39,147 bases of DNA from NCBI GenBank assembly GCA_015494735.1, contig WGAQ01000157.1:1-39147 (forward strand), in the 5' to 3' direction. This document shows, in pieces, positions 1-7,495 of the stretch. This DNA comes from Caldifarciminota bacterium. Lineage in GTDB: Bacteria; Hydrothermota; Hydrothermia; LBFQ01; DSFT01. The first letter of the stretch is position 1, and each line of letters starts with the position of its first letter. The position numbers and the translations under genes were made by a program. The notes beneath the pieces were generated by a model. It saw only the letters and a list, made by a program, of their open reading frames with translations. It was not told where the DNA came from and did not search any database.

Positions 1-507
1 ATCATTTTGGGAGATATCGAGCCGGGGAAGATGGAGATTTACGAAAATGCTCTTTACAGGGAGAAACTGAGGGTTCATATCGTGGGATACAGACCTTCCA
101 TAACCCGCGAGACTATGTGGTTTGCTATAAGCGATGGGGTGGATGTTCACTCTGCTGTGGATATGTATTACAAAAGGTTCTATATCGAGCATGGCTTTAA
201 AGATCTTAAGGGCAGGTTCAATCTTCACAGGGCCATGATTAGAAGCACTCGAATCCCCGAAAGGCTTATTGCTCTTATTTTTATCGCCTATATCCTTACT
301 CTCGTTGCTGGCTCTTTCATCAGGGAGAGTGGTTTCATCTCAAAGAGGTATGCCAATAGATACAGTGCAGTTTCTATTTTCTTCAGGTTCTCCCATAGAG
401 TTCCCCCGGATAAACGACGAGTCCTTCTGGATGGTATTCTATCCTTCTTCCAGAATCTTGCGTCCCTTAATCATTCCCACTATGTCCAATTTCATGTCCG
501 AAGGTGA
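1..507 (+). CDS. IS4-type DDE transposase, C-terminal part (cut by window edge)
   Basis: The reading frame is open at the left edge, so only the C-terminal part (about 168 residues) is visible; the TTG at position 7 is not a credible start. The stretch YYKRFYIEHGFKDLK fits the YREK signature of IS4-type transposases exactly (Y, two residues, R, three, E, six, K). In that family the E is the third catalytic acid of the DDE triad. A hydrophobic helix (LIALIFIAYILTL) and a basic tail follow, as is usual after the motif. I see no terminal inverted repeat between the stop codon and lipA, but the other end of the element is outside the window. The lipA promoter starts 33 bases after the stop, so the element ends, or its remnant was trimmed, very close to lipA. 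Whether it is intact cannot be judged. Confidence 0.8.
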   Translation: MILGDIEPGKMEIYENALYREKLRVHIVGYRPSITRETMWFAISDGVDVHSAVDMYYKRFYIEHGFKDLKGRFNLHRAMIRSTRIPERLIALIFIAYILTLVAGSFIRESGFISKRYANRYSAVSIFFRFSHRVPPDKRRVLLDGILSFFQNLASLNHSHYVQFHVRR

Positions 508-539
508 CAACTCCTGCCTCTGGACGTAAGTCCTCATCC

Positions 540-548
540 CTGTAAAAT
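540..548 (+). promoter_or_regulatory. lipA promoter, CTG-TAAAAT -10 element
   Basis: CTGTAAAAT ends seven bases before the ATG at 556. A -10 hexamer at this distance places the transcription start on or next to the A of the ATG, giving a leaderless mRNA. The same CTGTAAA core precedes the crotonase, McrB-like, era and STAND regulator genes. A possible -35 (TGGACG) lies 16 bases upstream but is weak. Confidence 0.6.
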
Positions 549-555
549 TTTGTAT

Positions 556-1422
556 ATGCCCGTTGATAAGAAGCCCGAATGGCTCCGCATCAAACTGTCC
601 ACCAATGGGACCTATGGACACGTGAAGAATACGCTCAAATCCCGCAGACTTTTCACCGTCTGTGAGGAGGCGAGATGTCCCAACATCGGGGAGTGCTGGT
701 CCCATGGAACTGCCACCATAATGATAATGGGTGATACATGCACCCGCGGATGCAGGTTCTGTGCAGTTAAGACCGGTAATCCCGGGGGATGGCTGGACCC
801 CCTGGAGCCCCTTCACGTTGTGGAGACCATAAAGCAGCTGAAGTTGAAGTACGTGGTCCTTACGAGCGTGGACAGGGATGACCTTCCAGATGGGGGAGCC
901 TTCCACTTCGCCCGTGTGATAAAGTACGTTAAGAAGGTGATGCCGGAGGTAATCGTGGAGGCCCTGACCCCCGATTTTCAGGGGAATGTTAATTCCATCA
1001 GAACCGTGGTGGAGTCCGGACTGGAGGTGTATGCTCACAACATAGAGACCGTCAGGCGCCTGACGCCCAGGGTCAGGGACCCCAGAGCCAGTTATGAGCA
1101 ATCCCTCTTCGTCCTCAAGACAGCCAAGGAAATCAGGCCCGACATCCTGACCAAGAGCTCCATAATGCTCGGCCTCGGGGAGACGGAGGAGGAAGTTCTG
1201 GAGGCCATGAGGGATCTCAGGTCCGTGGGAGTGGACATCCTCACTCTGGGGCAGTATCTGAGGCCCAGCCCCAGGCACCTGCCCGTGGTGGAATACGTGA
1301 ATCCCCGGAAGTTCCGCTGGTACAGGGACAGGGCCATGGAACTGGGTTTCAGGGAGGTCTTTTCGGGTCCCCTCGTGAGGAGTTCCTACAGGGCGGAGAT
1401 GGTTTTCCATGGTAAGATTTGA
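556..1422 (+). CDS. lipA: Lipoyl synthase
   Basis: Radical SAM enzyme that inserts two sulfur atoms into protein-bound octanoyl groups to make lipoyl cofactors for 2-oxoacid dehydrogenases and the glycine cleavage system. The protein has 288 residues, normal for the family. Cysteines C36, C41 and C47 form the auxiliary [4Fe-4S] motif, C62, C66 and C69 the CxxxCxxC radical SAM motif, and the C-terminal RSSYR carries the serine ligand of the auxiliary cluster. I chose ATG 556 over TTG 550 because the -10 element ends at 548, so a transcript would begin about at 556. It leads a tightly packed operon and overlaps ribA by 14 bases. No lipB or lplA is visible nearby. The assignment is secure. Confidence 0.97.
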   Translation: MPVDKKPEWLRIKLSTNGTYGHVKNTLKSRRLFTVCEEARCPNIGECWSHGTATIMIMGDTCTRGCRFCAVKTGNPGGWLDPLEPLHVVETIKQLKLKYVVLTSVDRDDLPDGGAFHFARVIKYVKKVMPEVIVEALTPDFQGNVNSIRTVVESGLEVYAHNIETVRRLTPRVRDPRASYEQSLFVLKTAKEIRPDILTKSSIMLGLGETEEEVLEAMRDLRSVGVDILTLGQYLRPSPRHLPVVEYVNPRKFRWYRDRAMELGFREVFSGPLVRSSYRAEMVFHGKI

Positions 1423-1984
1423 ATCGGAGGCGAAGCTACCAACCCGATACGGGGATTTCCGGATAAGGGTTTACAGGGAGGGGGATAAGGAGCATGCGGT
1501 TCTGATCAGGGAGCCCCTCCGGGAGCCCGTTCTCGTCCGTGTTCACTCCGAATGTCTGACCGGGGACGTGTTTGGTTCTCTCAGGTGCGATTGCGGTGAG
1601 CAACTGGAATATGCTCTGGAGAAGATCGGGAAGGAGGGCGGAATTCTCATCTATCTGCGACAGGAGGGAAGGGGAATCGGTCTGGCCAACAAGATAAGGG
1701 CATATCATCTTCAGGACCTGGGTCTGGATACGGTGGAGGCCAATCATCAACTGGGATTCGAGGCGGACCTGAGGAATTACGAGCCCGCTTTCGAGATACT
1801 GAAGGACCTGGGAATCAGGAAGATTCGCCTCATGACCAACAATCCCGAGAAAATCGTGGACCTGACCAGGTATGGGATAGAGGTGGTGGAGCGGATACCC
1901 GTACAGGTGAAGCCCAATCCCCACAACGAGAAGTATCTGAAGACCAAAAAGGAGAAACTGGGACATCTTCTGAACATAATATGA
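1409..1984 (+). CDS. ribA: GTP cyclohydrolase II (riboflavin biosynthesis)
   Basis: Converts GTP to 2,5-diamino-6-ribosylamino-4(3H)-pyrimidinone 5'-phosphate, formate and pyrophosphate, the first committed step to riboflavin. The zinc site is C49, C60 and C62 in the [17 protein letters not shown] region, and the catalytic stretch [11 protein letters not shown] follows at about residues 82-92. At 191 residues this is a stand-alone RibA rather than a RibBA fusion; no DHBP synthase domain precedes it. It starts inside the 3' end of lipA and its TGA overlaps the next ATG (ATGA), so translation is probably coupled on both sides. No other riboflavin gene is nearby, so the grouping with lipA and a DNA glycosylase reflects compaction more than pathway. 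Confidence 0.97.
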   Translation: MVRFESEAKLPTRYGDFRIRVYREGDKEHAVLIREPLREPVLVRVHSECLTGDVFGSLRCDCGEQLEYALEKIGKEGGILIYLRQEGRGIGLANKIRAYHLQDLGLDTVEANHQLGFEADLRNYEPAFEILKDLGIRKIRLMTNNPEKIVDLTRYGIEVVERIPVQVKPNPHNEKYLKTKKEKLGHLLNII

Positions 1985-2781
1985 TATGGCTCATCGCTTT
2001 CTTCGATTCCACGCTGACGGGAGTTCCCCGGCCGGTCGATATATACGTGGATAACGATGGTAGAATCTACGTTCTCAGTTTGAATGGGAAGATATGGGTT
2101 TACGATGACCTGGACGACACTCCCAGGATATACATGAAGGGCCTGAGCCAGCCGGCGCTGGAGATGGAATTCCTGGGAGATACCGTATTCGTTATGCACG
2201 GGAGGTACCTCGACGCCTTCTTCCCATCGGGACGGCTCCGGATAGTCAATTTCGTTCCTCTGACCGGCAATAACAGCACCTTCACCCTGGACACCGTAAG
2301 GGGCTATATCTACATGGCACTGGAGGGGATATGGCAGTTCAGGTTCGCCGGCAGGGTTTTCCGCCTCGATATAGATGGGCGGAACCTCTATGCATATTCC
2401 GCGGGTTTCAGGAGGCCGGTGGCCATAGATGTGGACAGCGCGGGTGTGCCCTGGATAATAAGCGAGGTGGGGGATGGCGTCTATGGTCTTTATCCGGTGT
2501 ACGAGGGTCTCAATTACGTCAACCTGGAGCCCCTGATTTACTTCTCCTCCCGCCCCACGGACCTCCAGATATGGGGGAATGGATTCCTCATCTCCTTCGA
2601 TGAAGGGGAAGTCATCCTGTATCGCCGGTTCAGGGGGGAAATATACGAGAGGGAGGTGCTCCTGAGGACCCCGTACGAGATATCCAGCATATTCCTCAGG
2701 GGAGATTCAATCTACTTCAGCGATTACGTTTCCGGGAGGATATACGTGGGGAGGTTGAAGCTCCTGGAGGCCAACAGATGA
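1981..2781 (+). CDS. Beta-propeller-like repeat protein, possibly exported
   Basis: A 266-residue protein rich in short beta strands with recurring aromatic-glycine patterns (DNDGRIYVLSLNGKIWVYD, GDTVFVMHG, VRGYIYMAL, GDSIYFSDYVSGRIYVG). This looks like four to six blades of an NHL/SMP-30-type beta-propeller. No catalytic motif is recognisable. The N-terminus [10 protein letters not shown] is a very short hydrophobic stretch without leading basic residues, so export is possible but unproven. The start overlaps the ribA stop in ATGA, and the protein ends in an ATGA overlap with the next gene, so it is probably translationally coupled. Function unknown. Confidence 0.75.
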   Translation: MIWLIAFFDSTLTGVPRPVDIYVDNDGRIYVLSLNGKIWVYDDLDDTPRIYMKGLSQPALEMEFLGDTVFVMHGRYLDAFFPSGRLRIVNFVPLTGNNSTFTLDTVRGYIYMALEGIWQFRFAGRVFRLDIDGRNLYAYSAGFRRPVAIDVDSAGVPWIISEVGDGVYGLYPVYEGLNYVNLEPLIYFSSRPTDLQIWGNGFLISFDEGEVILYRRFRGEIYEREVLLRTPYEISSIFLRGDSIYFSDYVSGRIYVGRLKLLEANR

Positions 2782-3368
2782 ATGTCATCCTGGAGGAATT
2801 GAAGAGGCAGGTGGAAAACTGTACCAGGTGCCCCCTTCACGAATCGCGCATAAGGGCGGTTTTTGGAGAGGGGGACGGGCCCTTCATGATGGTGGGGGAG
2901 GCTCCCGGAAGGCAGGAGGATATGCAGGGGAGGCCCTTCGTGGGGCAGGCGGGAAAGCTCCTCGATGAGTTGCTTCTCGAAAGCAGTATGGACAGGCATC
3001 GATTCTTCATCACCAATGTGGTCAAGTGCCGGCCTCCGGGCAACCGGAATCCCCGTCCGGAAGAGATAGAAGCATGCAAACCCTATCTGGATAGACAGGT
3101 GGAGATTCTCAGGCCTCCGGCCATCGTGGCTCTGGGCAGATTCTCCGGGACCACCCTCCTCGGAAGGGAGAAACTCATAACCCTGAAGGACTACAGGGGG
3201 AGGATTGTGGAGTCCATATACGGCGTCCCCATGGTCATCACCTATCATCCGGCGAGCGTCTTCAGGAATCCCCGTCTCAGGGAGTACATCCTCCAGGACT
3301 TTCGCCTCTTTTACAGGGAGTTCTATGCGTCATTCCTGAATGGCTCTGTACCAGGGGATTCCGGATAG
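2778..3368 (+). CDS. Family 4 uracil-DNA glycosylase, iron-sulfur type
   Basis: Removes uracil from DNA to start base excision repair; family 4 enzymes are typical of thermophiles, where cytosine deamination is fast. The [4Fe-4S] cysteines C15, C18, C84 and C100 are in place, as are motif A (GEAPGRQED, residues 40-48), the conserved GRPFVGQAGKLL segment, and the C-terminal motif TYHPASV with H157. At 196 residues it has normal length. It closes the lipA operon. Its last 39 coding bases overlap the last codons of the convergent TPR lipoprotein gene, so the C-terminal tail after about residue 184 is probably not functionally important. Confidence 0.95.
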   Translation: MNVILEELKRQVENCTRCPLHESRIRAVFGEGDGPFMMVGEAPGRQEDMQGRPFVGQAGKLLDELLLESSMDRHRFFITNVVKCRPPGNRNPRPEEIEACKPYLDRQVEILRPPAIVALGRFSGTTLLGREKLITLKDYRGRIVESIYGVPMVITYHPASVFRNPRLREYILQDFRLFYREFYASFLNGSVPGDSG

Positions 3369-4655
3369 ATAGGTTTCCCCGATTCTCGCGTATATGCTCG
3401 AGGGGTATTTCTTTCTGAGCAGGTTCAGATAGTGACGTGCCGAATCCGGCATGTGCATGTCCCGGGCGAAGATATAGGTCATGAAGAGGAGGGTCTTCTT
3501 CTCCAGCTGGGGAGGGGGGTCGTTCCTCAGAACCTTCCTGAGCATGTCCAGAGTTATGTCCGGCTTATTCATGTTCAGGTACATGATTTCCGCCACCCGG
3601 TATATCTTTATGGGGTCGGTTTCGTTCTCCACCGATTTGATTTTCACGAGGGTTTCCTTCCTCTCCTGCGCCATGCGGAGCCCCATTTTGGATGCATCCT
3701 CGTAATAGCTGAGGGCTCCCTCGAAGTTGCCCCGGCTCTCCTCTATAAGTCCCAGGTAGTAATAACTGTAGAACCTGGCTGTATCCTTCGAAACCTCTGA
3801 TATGTACTGGAATATGTCCTTGGCCCCCTGCGTGTCTCCCTTCATCAGGAGGAGCCTTCCCATCTCGAGCCTCACGGCGAAGTACTGGGGGGTGCTGTCC
3901 CTGACCACCATGCTCTCCAGGGTGTTGTATGCTTCGTCGTAGTTGCCTTCCTTGACGTATGCAAGAGCCAGCAACCTCAGGGCGCTATTCTTCAGGGAAT
4001 CCGAAATCCGCGGGTCGCGTATATACTCCTGTATCAGTTCTTTCGCTCTCTGAGTATTCCCCAGCTTCAGATATACGTCTGCTGCGGTCAGGATGAGTTC
4101 CCTGTTATCCCGGTTCTCCTTCAGCAATTCTTCCAGTATTCCTATGGCCCGCTCGTACTCCTTTTTGTCTATCAGTATTTTGGCGAGGTAGAGCCGTGCC
4201 CTGTACCTGACCCTGTCCTCCGTGCTTTCCAGTGCCCGCCTCAGATATCTTTCCGCCTCGTCGTATCGCTTCATCTCGTAGAGCATTATTCCGTACTCTA
4301 AATACACTTTCCATCTCAGGGGGCTGTCGGGAAAGTACGTAAAGAACTCCCGGAACTTCTTCTCCGCCTTGGTGTACGATTTCAGTCTCGAATACGATAC
4401 TGCCATCATGTATATGGCATCGTCCACGAATCTCGAATCCCTGTGCAGCTGGAGGATTCTCGAGCCCTTGGCCTCCACTTTCATGTAATGGGACTTGGCC
4501 TTTATGTACTGGCCCAGGTTGTAATAGTATTCCCCCCTGTTGAATTCGCTCTGCAGATTGTAGAACGTATTGAAGTACGCCCTTGCATCCACGAGCATCT
4601 GCTCCAGGGATGAGCATCCCGCGATGAGAAACAGAGCCGGAATCCACCTCTTCAT
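3330..4655 (-). CDS. TPR-repeat lipoprotein
   Basis: A 441-residue protein starting MKRWIPALFLIAGC, a lipoprotein signal with the lipidated cysteine at C14. The rest is almost entirely paired helices with TPR spacing (for example YYYNLGQYIKAKSHY, YEMKRYDEAERYLRRAL, YLKLGNTQRAKELIQEYI, YVKEGNYDEAYNTLESMV, ESRGNFEGALSYYEDA). The first part resembles the outer-membrane TPR lipoprotein BamD/YfiO, but the protein is longer and has many more repeats. It probably acts as a periplasmic, membrane-anchored scaffold. It is the last gene of a minus-strand unit beginning with the PLP enzyme, four bases after the unknown 239-residue gene. No BamA or BamB gene is in the window, so a BAM role is only a possibility. 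Confidence 0.85.
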   Translation of the reverse strand: MKRWIPALFLIAGCSSLEQMLVDARAYFNTFYNLQSEFNRGEYYYNLGQYIKAKSHYMKVEAKGSRILQLHRDSRFVDDAIYMMAVSYSRLKSYTKAEKKFREFFTYFPDSPLRWKVYLEYGIMLYEMKRYDEAERYLRRALESTEDRVRYRARLYLAKILIDKKEYERAIGILEELLKENRDNRELILTAADVYLKLGNTQRAKELIQEYIRDPRISDSLKNSALRLLALAYVKEGNYDEAYNTLESMVVRDSTPQYFAVRLEMGRLLLMKGDTQGAKDIFQYISEVSKDTARFYSYYYLGLIEESRGNFEGALSYYEDASKMGLRMAQERKETLVKIKSVENETDPIKIYRVAEIMYLNMNKPDITLDMLRKVLRNDPPPQLEKKTLLFMTYIFARDMHMPDSARHYLNLLRKKYPSSIYARIGETYLSGIPWYRAIQE

Positions 4656-4659
4656 ACGC

Positions 4660-5379
4660 TCACTCTACCACCCGTATATCCATACTCCCGTACCTGTAAA
4701 TGCTCTCTTCTTCATCCACCCTGAACTTCATCCAAAGTTTACGGTAAATTTTTCCTCTGAGGTTCACATTGACGAATGTGGACTCCGCCGGGTCGAATCT
4801 GTCGCTTATGGACATGATGGAGTTGAACAGGGAATCCCTGAATTCCTCCACCTTCACATCCTTCCTTATGACCAGAGGATTCCTCATGCTTACCACGGTG
4901 AAGGCACCGGCCCCTTTCAGTTCCACGTTGTCCAGTCCTATGGCCACCGCCCTCTTCCCCGCCACTTCTTTCACGAAGTGCATGAAATCCCTTGCCAGAA
5001 TGAACCTCTCCAGTTCCTTTGCCAGATAGAATCGTATGTAGAGGGAATCCCTCACTATCCGGGCGCTTCCATCCTGTATAACCTGGTCATGCCACAGCCC
5101 GGAGAATTTGATGTACGTGAATTTTCCGATGGTTATGGGTCTGGCGAACATCTTGTGCTCTTTAATCAGGTAGTTCTGGAGTTTCCTCAGGTGGGATTCG
5201 TTGAAGCCGCCCCTGGGGGGCGGCAGGTATATATTCACCACTTTGAAGTAGGGCCTCTCTTCTATGGATGTGCGGACCTGTTTTTTGCTTATTTTGATTT
5301 TCAGAGCCTCTCCGGCTTCCCTCACCAGGCTGTCCGTTATGGCGGAAGTGTCTATTACTCCAATCAGTGCCGCAATCAT
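4660..5379 (-). CDS. Unknown protein, 239 residues
   Basis: I do not recognise this protein. It begins with a short hydrophobic stretch (MIAALIGVIDTSA) and continues as an alternating alpha/beta protein with many charged residues, including ISKKQVRTSIEERPYFKV and YIRFYLAKELERFILARDF. There is no lipobox, no internal membrane segment and no nucleotide-binding motif. The ATG overlaps the TGA of the upstream PLP gene as ATGA, and the TPR lipoprotein starts four bases after its stop. It is therefore co-transcribed and probably translationally coupled. The short hydrophobic start together with the lipoprotein partner suggests, weakly, a periplasmic or envelope location. Confidence 0.7.
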   Translation of the reverse strand: MIAALIGVIDTSAITDSLVREAGEALKIKISKKQVRTSIEERPYFKVVNIYLPPPRGGFNESHLRKLQNYLIKEHKMFARPITIGKFTYIKFSGLWHDQVIQDGSARIVRDSLYIRFYLAKELERFILARDFMHFVKEVAGKRAVAIGLDNVELKGAGAFTVVSMRNPLVIRKDVKVEEFRDSLFNSIMSISDRFDPAESTFVNVNLRGKIYRKLWMKFRVDEEESIYRYGSMDIRVVE

Positions 5380-6530
5380 AGCTTTTCCAGAGCCTGCTTC
5401 AGGTCTTCTATGAGGTCCTCCGCATTCTCTATTCCCACGGAGATGCGTATCAGGTTATCCCTGAATCCGATGGCCTCCTTTATAAAGTCGGGAATCTCGG
5501 GATGGGTGGTGGTGGAGGGGCTGGTTATCAGACTTTCCACGCCTCCCAGGGAAACAGCTAAAGTGAATACCTTCGTGGACTGGACGAATTTGACGGGGTC
5601 CCCATCTATTTCGAAGGAAATCATGCCTCCGAAGTCCCTCATCTGCCTTCTGGCGATTTCGTGCCCGGGATGGTCCGGCAGTCCGGGATAGTTCACCCGG
5701 AGGACTTTTGGATGCTCCTTCAGGAATCGGGCCACCTTCATGGCATTCTGGCAATGCCTCTCCATCCTGATGTGGAGCGTCCTGAGTCCCCTGAGGGCGA
5801 GATAGGATTCCAGGGGGGACAGGATGGCTCCGGTCATCTTCTGAAATGCCTTTATCTGCTCGGCATATTCGGGATTGCTCGTGATGACGGCTCCCCCTAT
5901 GATGTCGGAATGGCCCCCTATGTACTTGGTCAGACTGTGAACCACGATGTCGGCCCCCTCCATCAGGGGATTCTGGAGGTACGGGGAAGCGAATGTGTTG
6001 TCCACCACGGATATGATTCCGTACTGGCGGGCTATTTCTGCGGTTTCTCTGATGGGTATGATGCGGAGCATGGGATTGGTGGGGGTTTCGAAGAAGACCA
6101 TCTTCACGTTGTCGTTTTCCTCGATGGCCTTCTTCAGATTTTCCGGGTCCCTCAGGTCGGTGTATATGGGCTTTATGCCCAGTTGCTGCCATACCTTGTA
6201 TATCTGTTTGAATGTTCCGCCGTAGTGGTCGTAGTCCAGAACGATGGCATCCCCGGGCCTGAGGAATGTGAGGAGGGAATGGATGGCGGCGAGACCGCTC
6301 GAGAATGCATAACCGTACTTTCCCCCTTCCACCCGGGCGAGGGCCCTCTCCAGGGCCATGCGGGTCGGGTTGTCGTGCCGGCTGTATATCAGGGAATCCT
6401 GCCAGTTGACAGGGTCCTTGAGTTTGAAGGTGCTGGAGAGGTTTATGGGAAGAGCAGAAGAACCATGCTCATCTGAAAAATTGAAGCCTGCGTGTACAAA
6501 CAGGGTTTCCTTTTTAAGTTTATCATACAT
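5376..6530 (-). CDS. Cystathionine gamma-synthase/lyase family PLP enzyme
   Basis: PLP-dependent trans-sulfuration enzyme (Cys/Met metabolism family, fold type I). The PLP lysine is K202 in SLTKYIGGHSD, and the cofactor aspartate lies in the SVVDNTFASPYLQNP segment. The tail STTTHPEIP and RISVGIENAEDLIEDL are typical. At 384 residues it has full length. Sequence alone does not separate cystathionine gamma-synthase, gamma-lyase, beta-lyase and methionine gamma-lyase, so no symbol is given. I chose the ATG at 6530 because GGAAGGAGAT lies directly in front of it; in-frame ATG 6542 and TTG 6551 are upstream alternatives. It is the first gene of its unit, with a TATAAT at 6552-6557. Confidence 0.9.
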   Translation of the reverse strand: MYDKLKKETLFVHAGFNFSDEHGSSALPINLSSTFKLKDPVNWQDSLIYSRHDNPTRMALERALARVEGGKYGYAFSSGLAAIHSLLTFLRPGDAIVLDYDHYGGTFKQIYKVWQQLGIKPIYTDLRDPENLKKAIEENDNVKMVFFETPTNPMLRIIPIRETAEIARQYGIISVVDNTFASPYLQNPLMEGADIVVHSLTKYIGGHSDIIGGAVITSNPEYAEQIKAFQKMTGAILSPLESYLALRGLRTLHIRMERHCQNAMKVARFLKEHPKVLRVNYPGLPDHPGHEIARRQMRDFGGMISFEIDGDPVKFVQSTKVFTLAVSLGGVESLITSPSTTTHPEIPDFIKEAIGFRDNLIRISVGIENAEDLIEDLKQALEKL

Positions 6531-6551
6531 ATCTCCTTCCATAGCGTGCAA

Positions 6552-6557
6552 ATTATA
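6552..6557 (-). promoter_or_regulatory. Promoter of the PLP enzyme unit (TATAAT)
   Basis: A perfect TATAAT on the minus strand lies 9 bases before ATG 6542 and 21 before ATG 6530, which has its own ribosome binding site. It directly abuts the hairpin at 6559-6576, so terminator and promoter share the same 25 bases. Confidence 0.6.
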
Positions 6558-6558
6558 A

Positions 6559-6576
6559 AGGGGGAGGAATCCCCCT
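6559..6576 (-). terminator. Hairpin ending the crotonase/microprotein unit
   Basis: AGGGGGA-TTCC-TCCCCCT is a perfect 7-bp stem with a 4-base loop, followed on the minus strand by TTATAATTT. It starts at the last base of the microprotein stop codon. The T-rich tail is also the -10 element of the next unit. Confidence 0.6.
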
Positions 6577-6683
6577 CATCGAGCCAGTTTTTCAGCCAGA
6601 ACCTTCAGGGCGATGGCCAGAACCACGTATGCGCTCAGGACCGCAGCGGTCATCACAATGTATGTTATGATGGCTGAAATCAT
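6576..6683 (-). CDS. 35-residue single-pass membrane peptide
   Basis: A short frame too small for ordinary gene finding. It begins MISAIITYIVMTAAVLSAYV and ends KVLAEKLAR, giving one uninterrupted hydrophobic helix of about 25 residues and a basic, amphipathic C-terminus. The start is supported by a strong ribosome binding site, GGGGAGGTGA, which overlaps the TGA of the enoyl-CoA hydratase. The stop is followed immediately by a perfect hairpin. Position, ribosome binding site, coding composition and terminator all fit a real microprotein in the crotonase transcript. I do not know its function; a small membrane-anchoring or regulatory subunit is possible. Confidence 0.7.
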   Translation of the reverse strand: MISAIITYIVMTAAVLSAYVVLAIALKVLAEKLAR

Positions 6684-6689
6684 GCTTCC

Positions 6690-7460
6690 TCACCTCCCCT
6701 TGAAATCCGGTCTTCTCTTTTCGAGGAATGCACTTATGCCCTCATCCTTATCCTGCGTGGAGAAGAGGAAGTAGAACATCTTCCTTTCGTAATCGAGGCC
6801 CTCCCTTAGATTCAATTCGTATGCCTTGTTTACTGTGTCCTTCGCCACTGCAAGGGCTATGGGTGGTCCGGATATCAGGTCCTTCACGAATCTCTTCGTT
6901 TCCTCCAGATAATTCTCCACAGGGACCACTCTGTTGACCACCCCCATGCGGTAAGCCTTCCATACATCCATGAATTTGCCCGTCAGGATGTATTCCATGG
7001 CCCTGTGCTTCTCTATGAGGCGGGTCAGCCTCTGGGTACCTCCTGCTCCAGGGATGATGCCCAGTTTAATTTCGGGTTGACCGAAGACAGCGTTATCGGC
7101 TGCCACTATCATGTCGCACATCATGGCCAGTTCGAATCCGCCTCCGAGCGCATATCCGGCGACCGATGCCACCAGGGGTTTGAGGAAAGTGGCCACCCTT
7201 TCCCACTCGAAGAATCTGTAGTTGAAGAGCATGTCAGGTCCTTTGGGGTCTTTGAATTCGGAGACATCTGCCCCGGCTGCAAATGCCTTTTCGTTCCCCG
7301 TCAGTATCACCACCTTTATGCCCTCGTCCTTCTCCATATCGTCCAGCGCGATGGATACTTCCTTCATGAGCTGCCTGTTGAGGGCATTGAGCACTCTGGG
7401 TCTGTTAAGCCTGATTACGCCGATTGGACCATCCTTTTCCACTATGATGTTTTCGAACAT
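6690..7460 (-). CDS. Enoyl-CoA hydratase (crotonase family)
   Basis: Hydrates trans-2-enoyl-CoA thioesters to 3-hydroxyacyl-CoA, as in fatty-acid or amino-acid degradation. Both catalytic glutamates of true hydratases are present: E110 in ALGGGFELAMMCD and E130 in GQPEIKLGIIPGAGGTQRL. The oxyanion-hole segment is AFAAGADV (59-66). At 256 residues it is full length. No other beta-oxidation gene is visible, so the physiological substrate cannot be named; a short-chain 3-hydroxyacyl substrate is the usual default. The start codon lies six bases after a TAAAAT element, so the mRNA should be leaderless. The stop codon lies inside the ribosome binding site of the downstream 35-residue peptide. Confidence 0.93.
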   Translation of the reverse strand: MFENIIVEKDGPIGVIRLNRPRVLNALNRQLMKEVSIALDDMEKDEGIKVVILTGNEKAFAAGADVSEFKDPKGPDMLFNYRFFEWERVATFLKPLVASVAGYALGGGFELAMMCDMIVAADNAVFGQPEIKLGIIPGAGGTQRLTRLIEKHRAMEYILTGKFMDVWKAYRMGVVNRVVPVENYLEETKRFVKDLISGPPIALAVAKDTVNKAYELNLREGLDYERKMFYFLFSTQDKDEGISAFLEKRRPDFKGR

Positions 7461-7466
7461 GACCTA

Positions 7467-7475
7467 ATTTTACAG
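7467..7475 (-). promoter_or_regulatory. Crotonase promoter, CTG-TAAAAT
   Basis: On the minus strand CTGTAAAAT ends six bases before the ATG at 7460, a leaderless arrangement. It fills most of the 35-base gap to the McrB-like gene. No convincing -35 is seen. Confidence 0.6.
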
Positions 7476-7495
7476 GGATTTGCCTGTGGCCGAGT

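Noticed and set aside
6492-6677. Plus-strand 61-codon frame over the intergenic hairpin
   Set aside because: It runs antisense through the PLP enzyme start and the microprotein, with no start signal; the minus-strand microprotein explains the region better.
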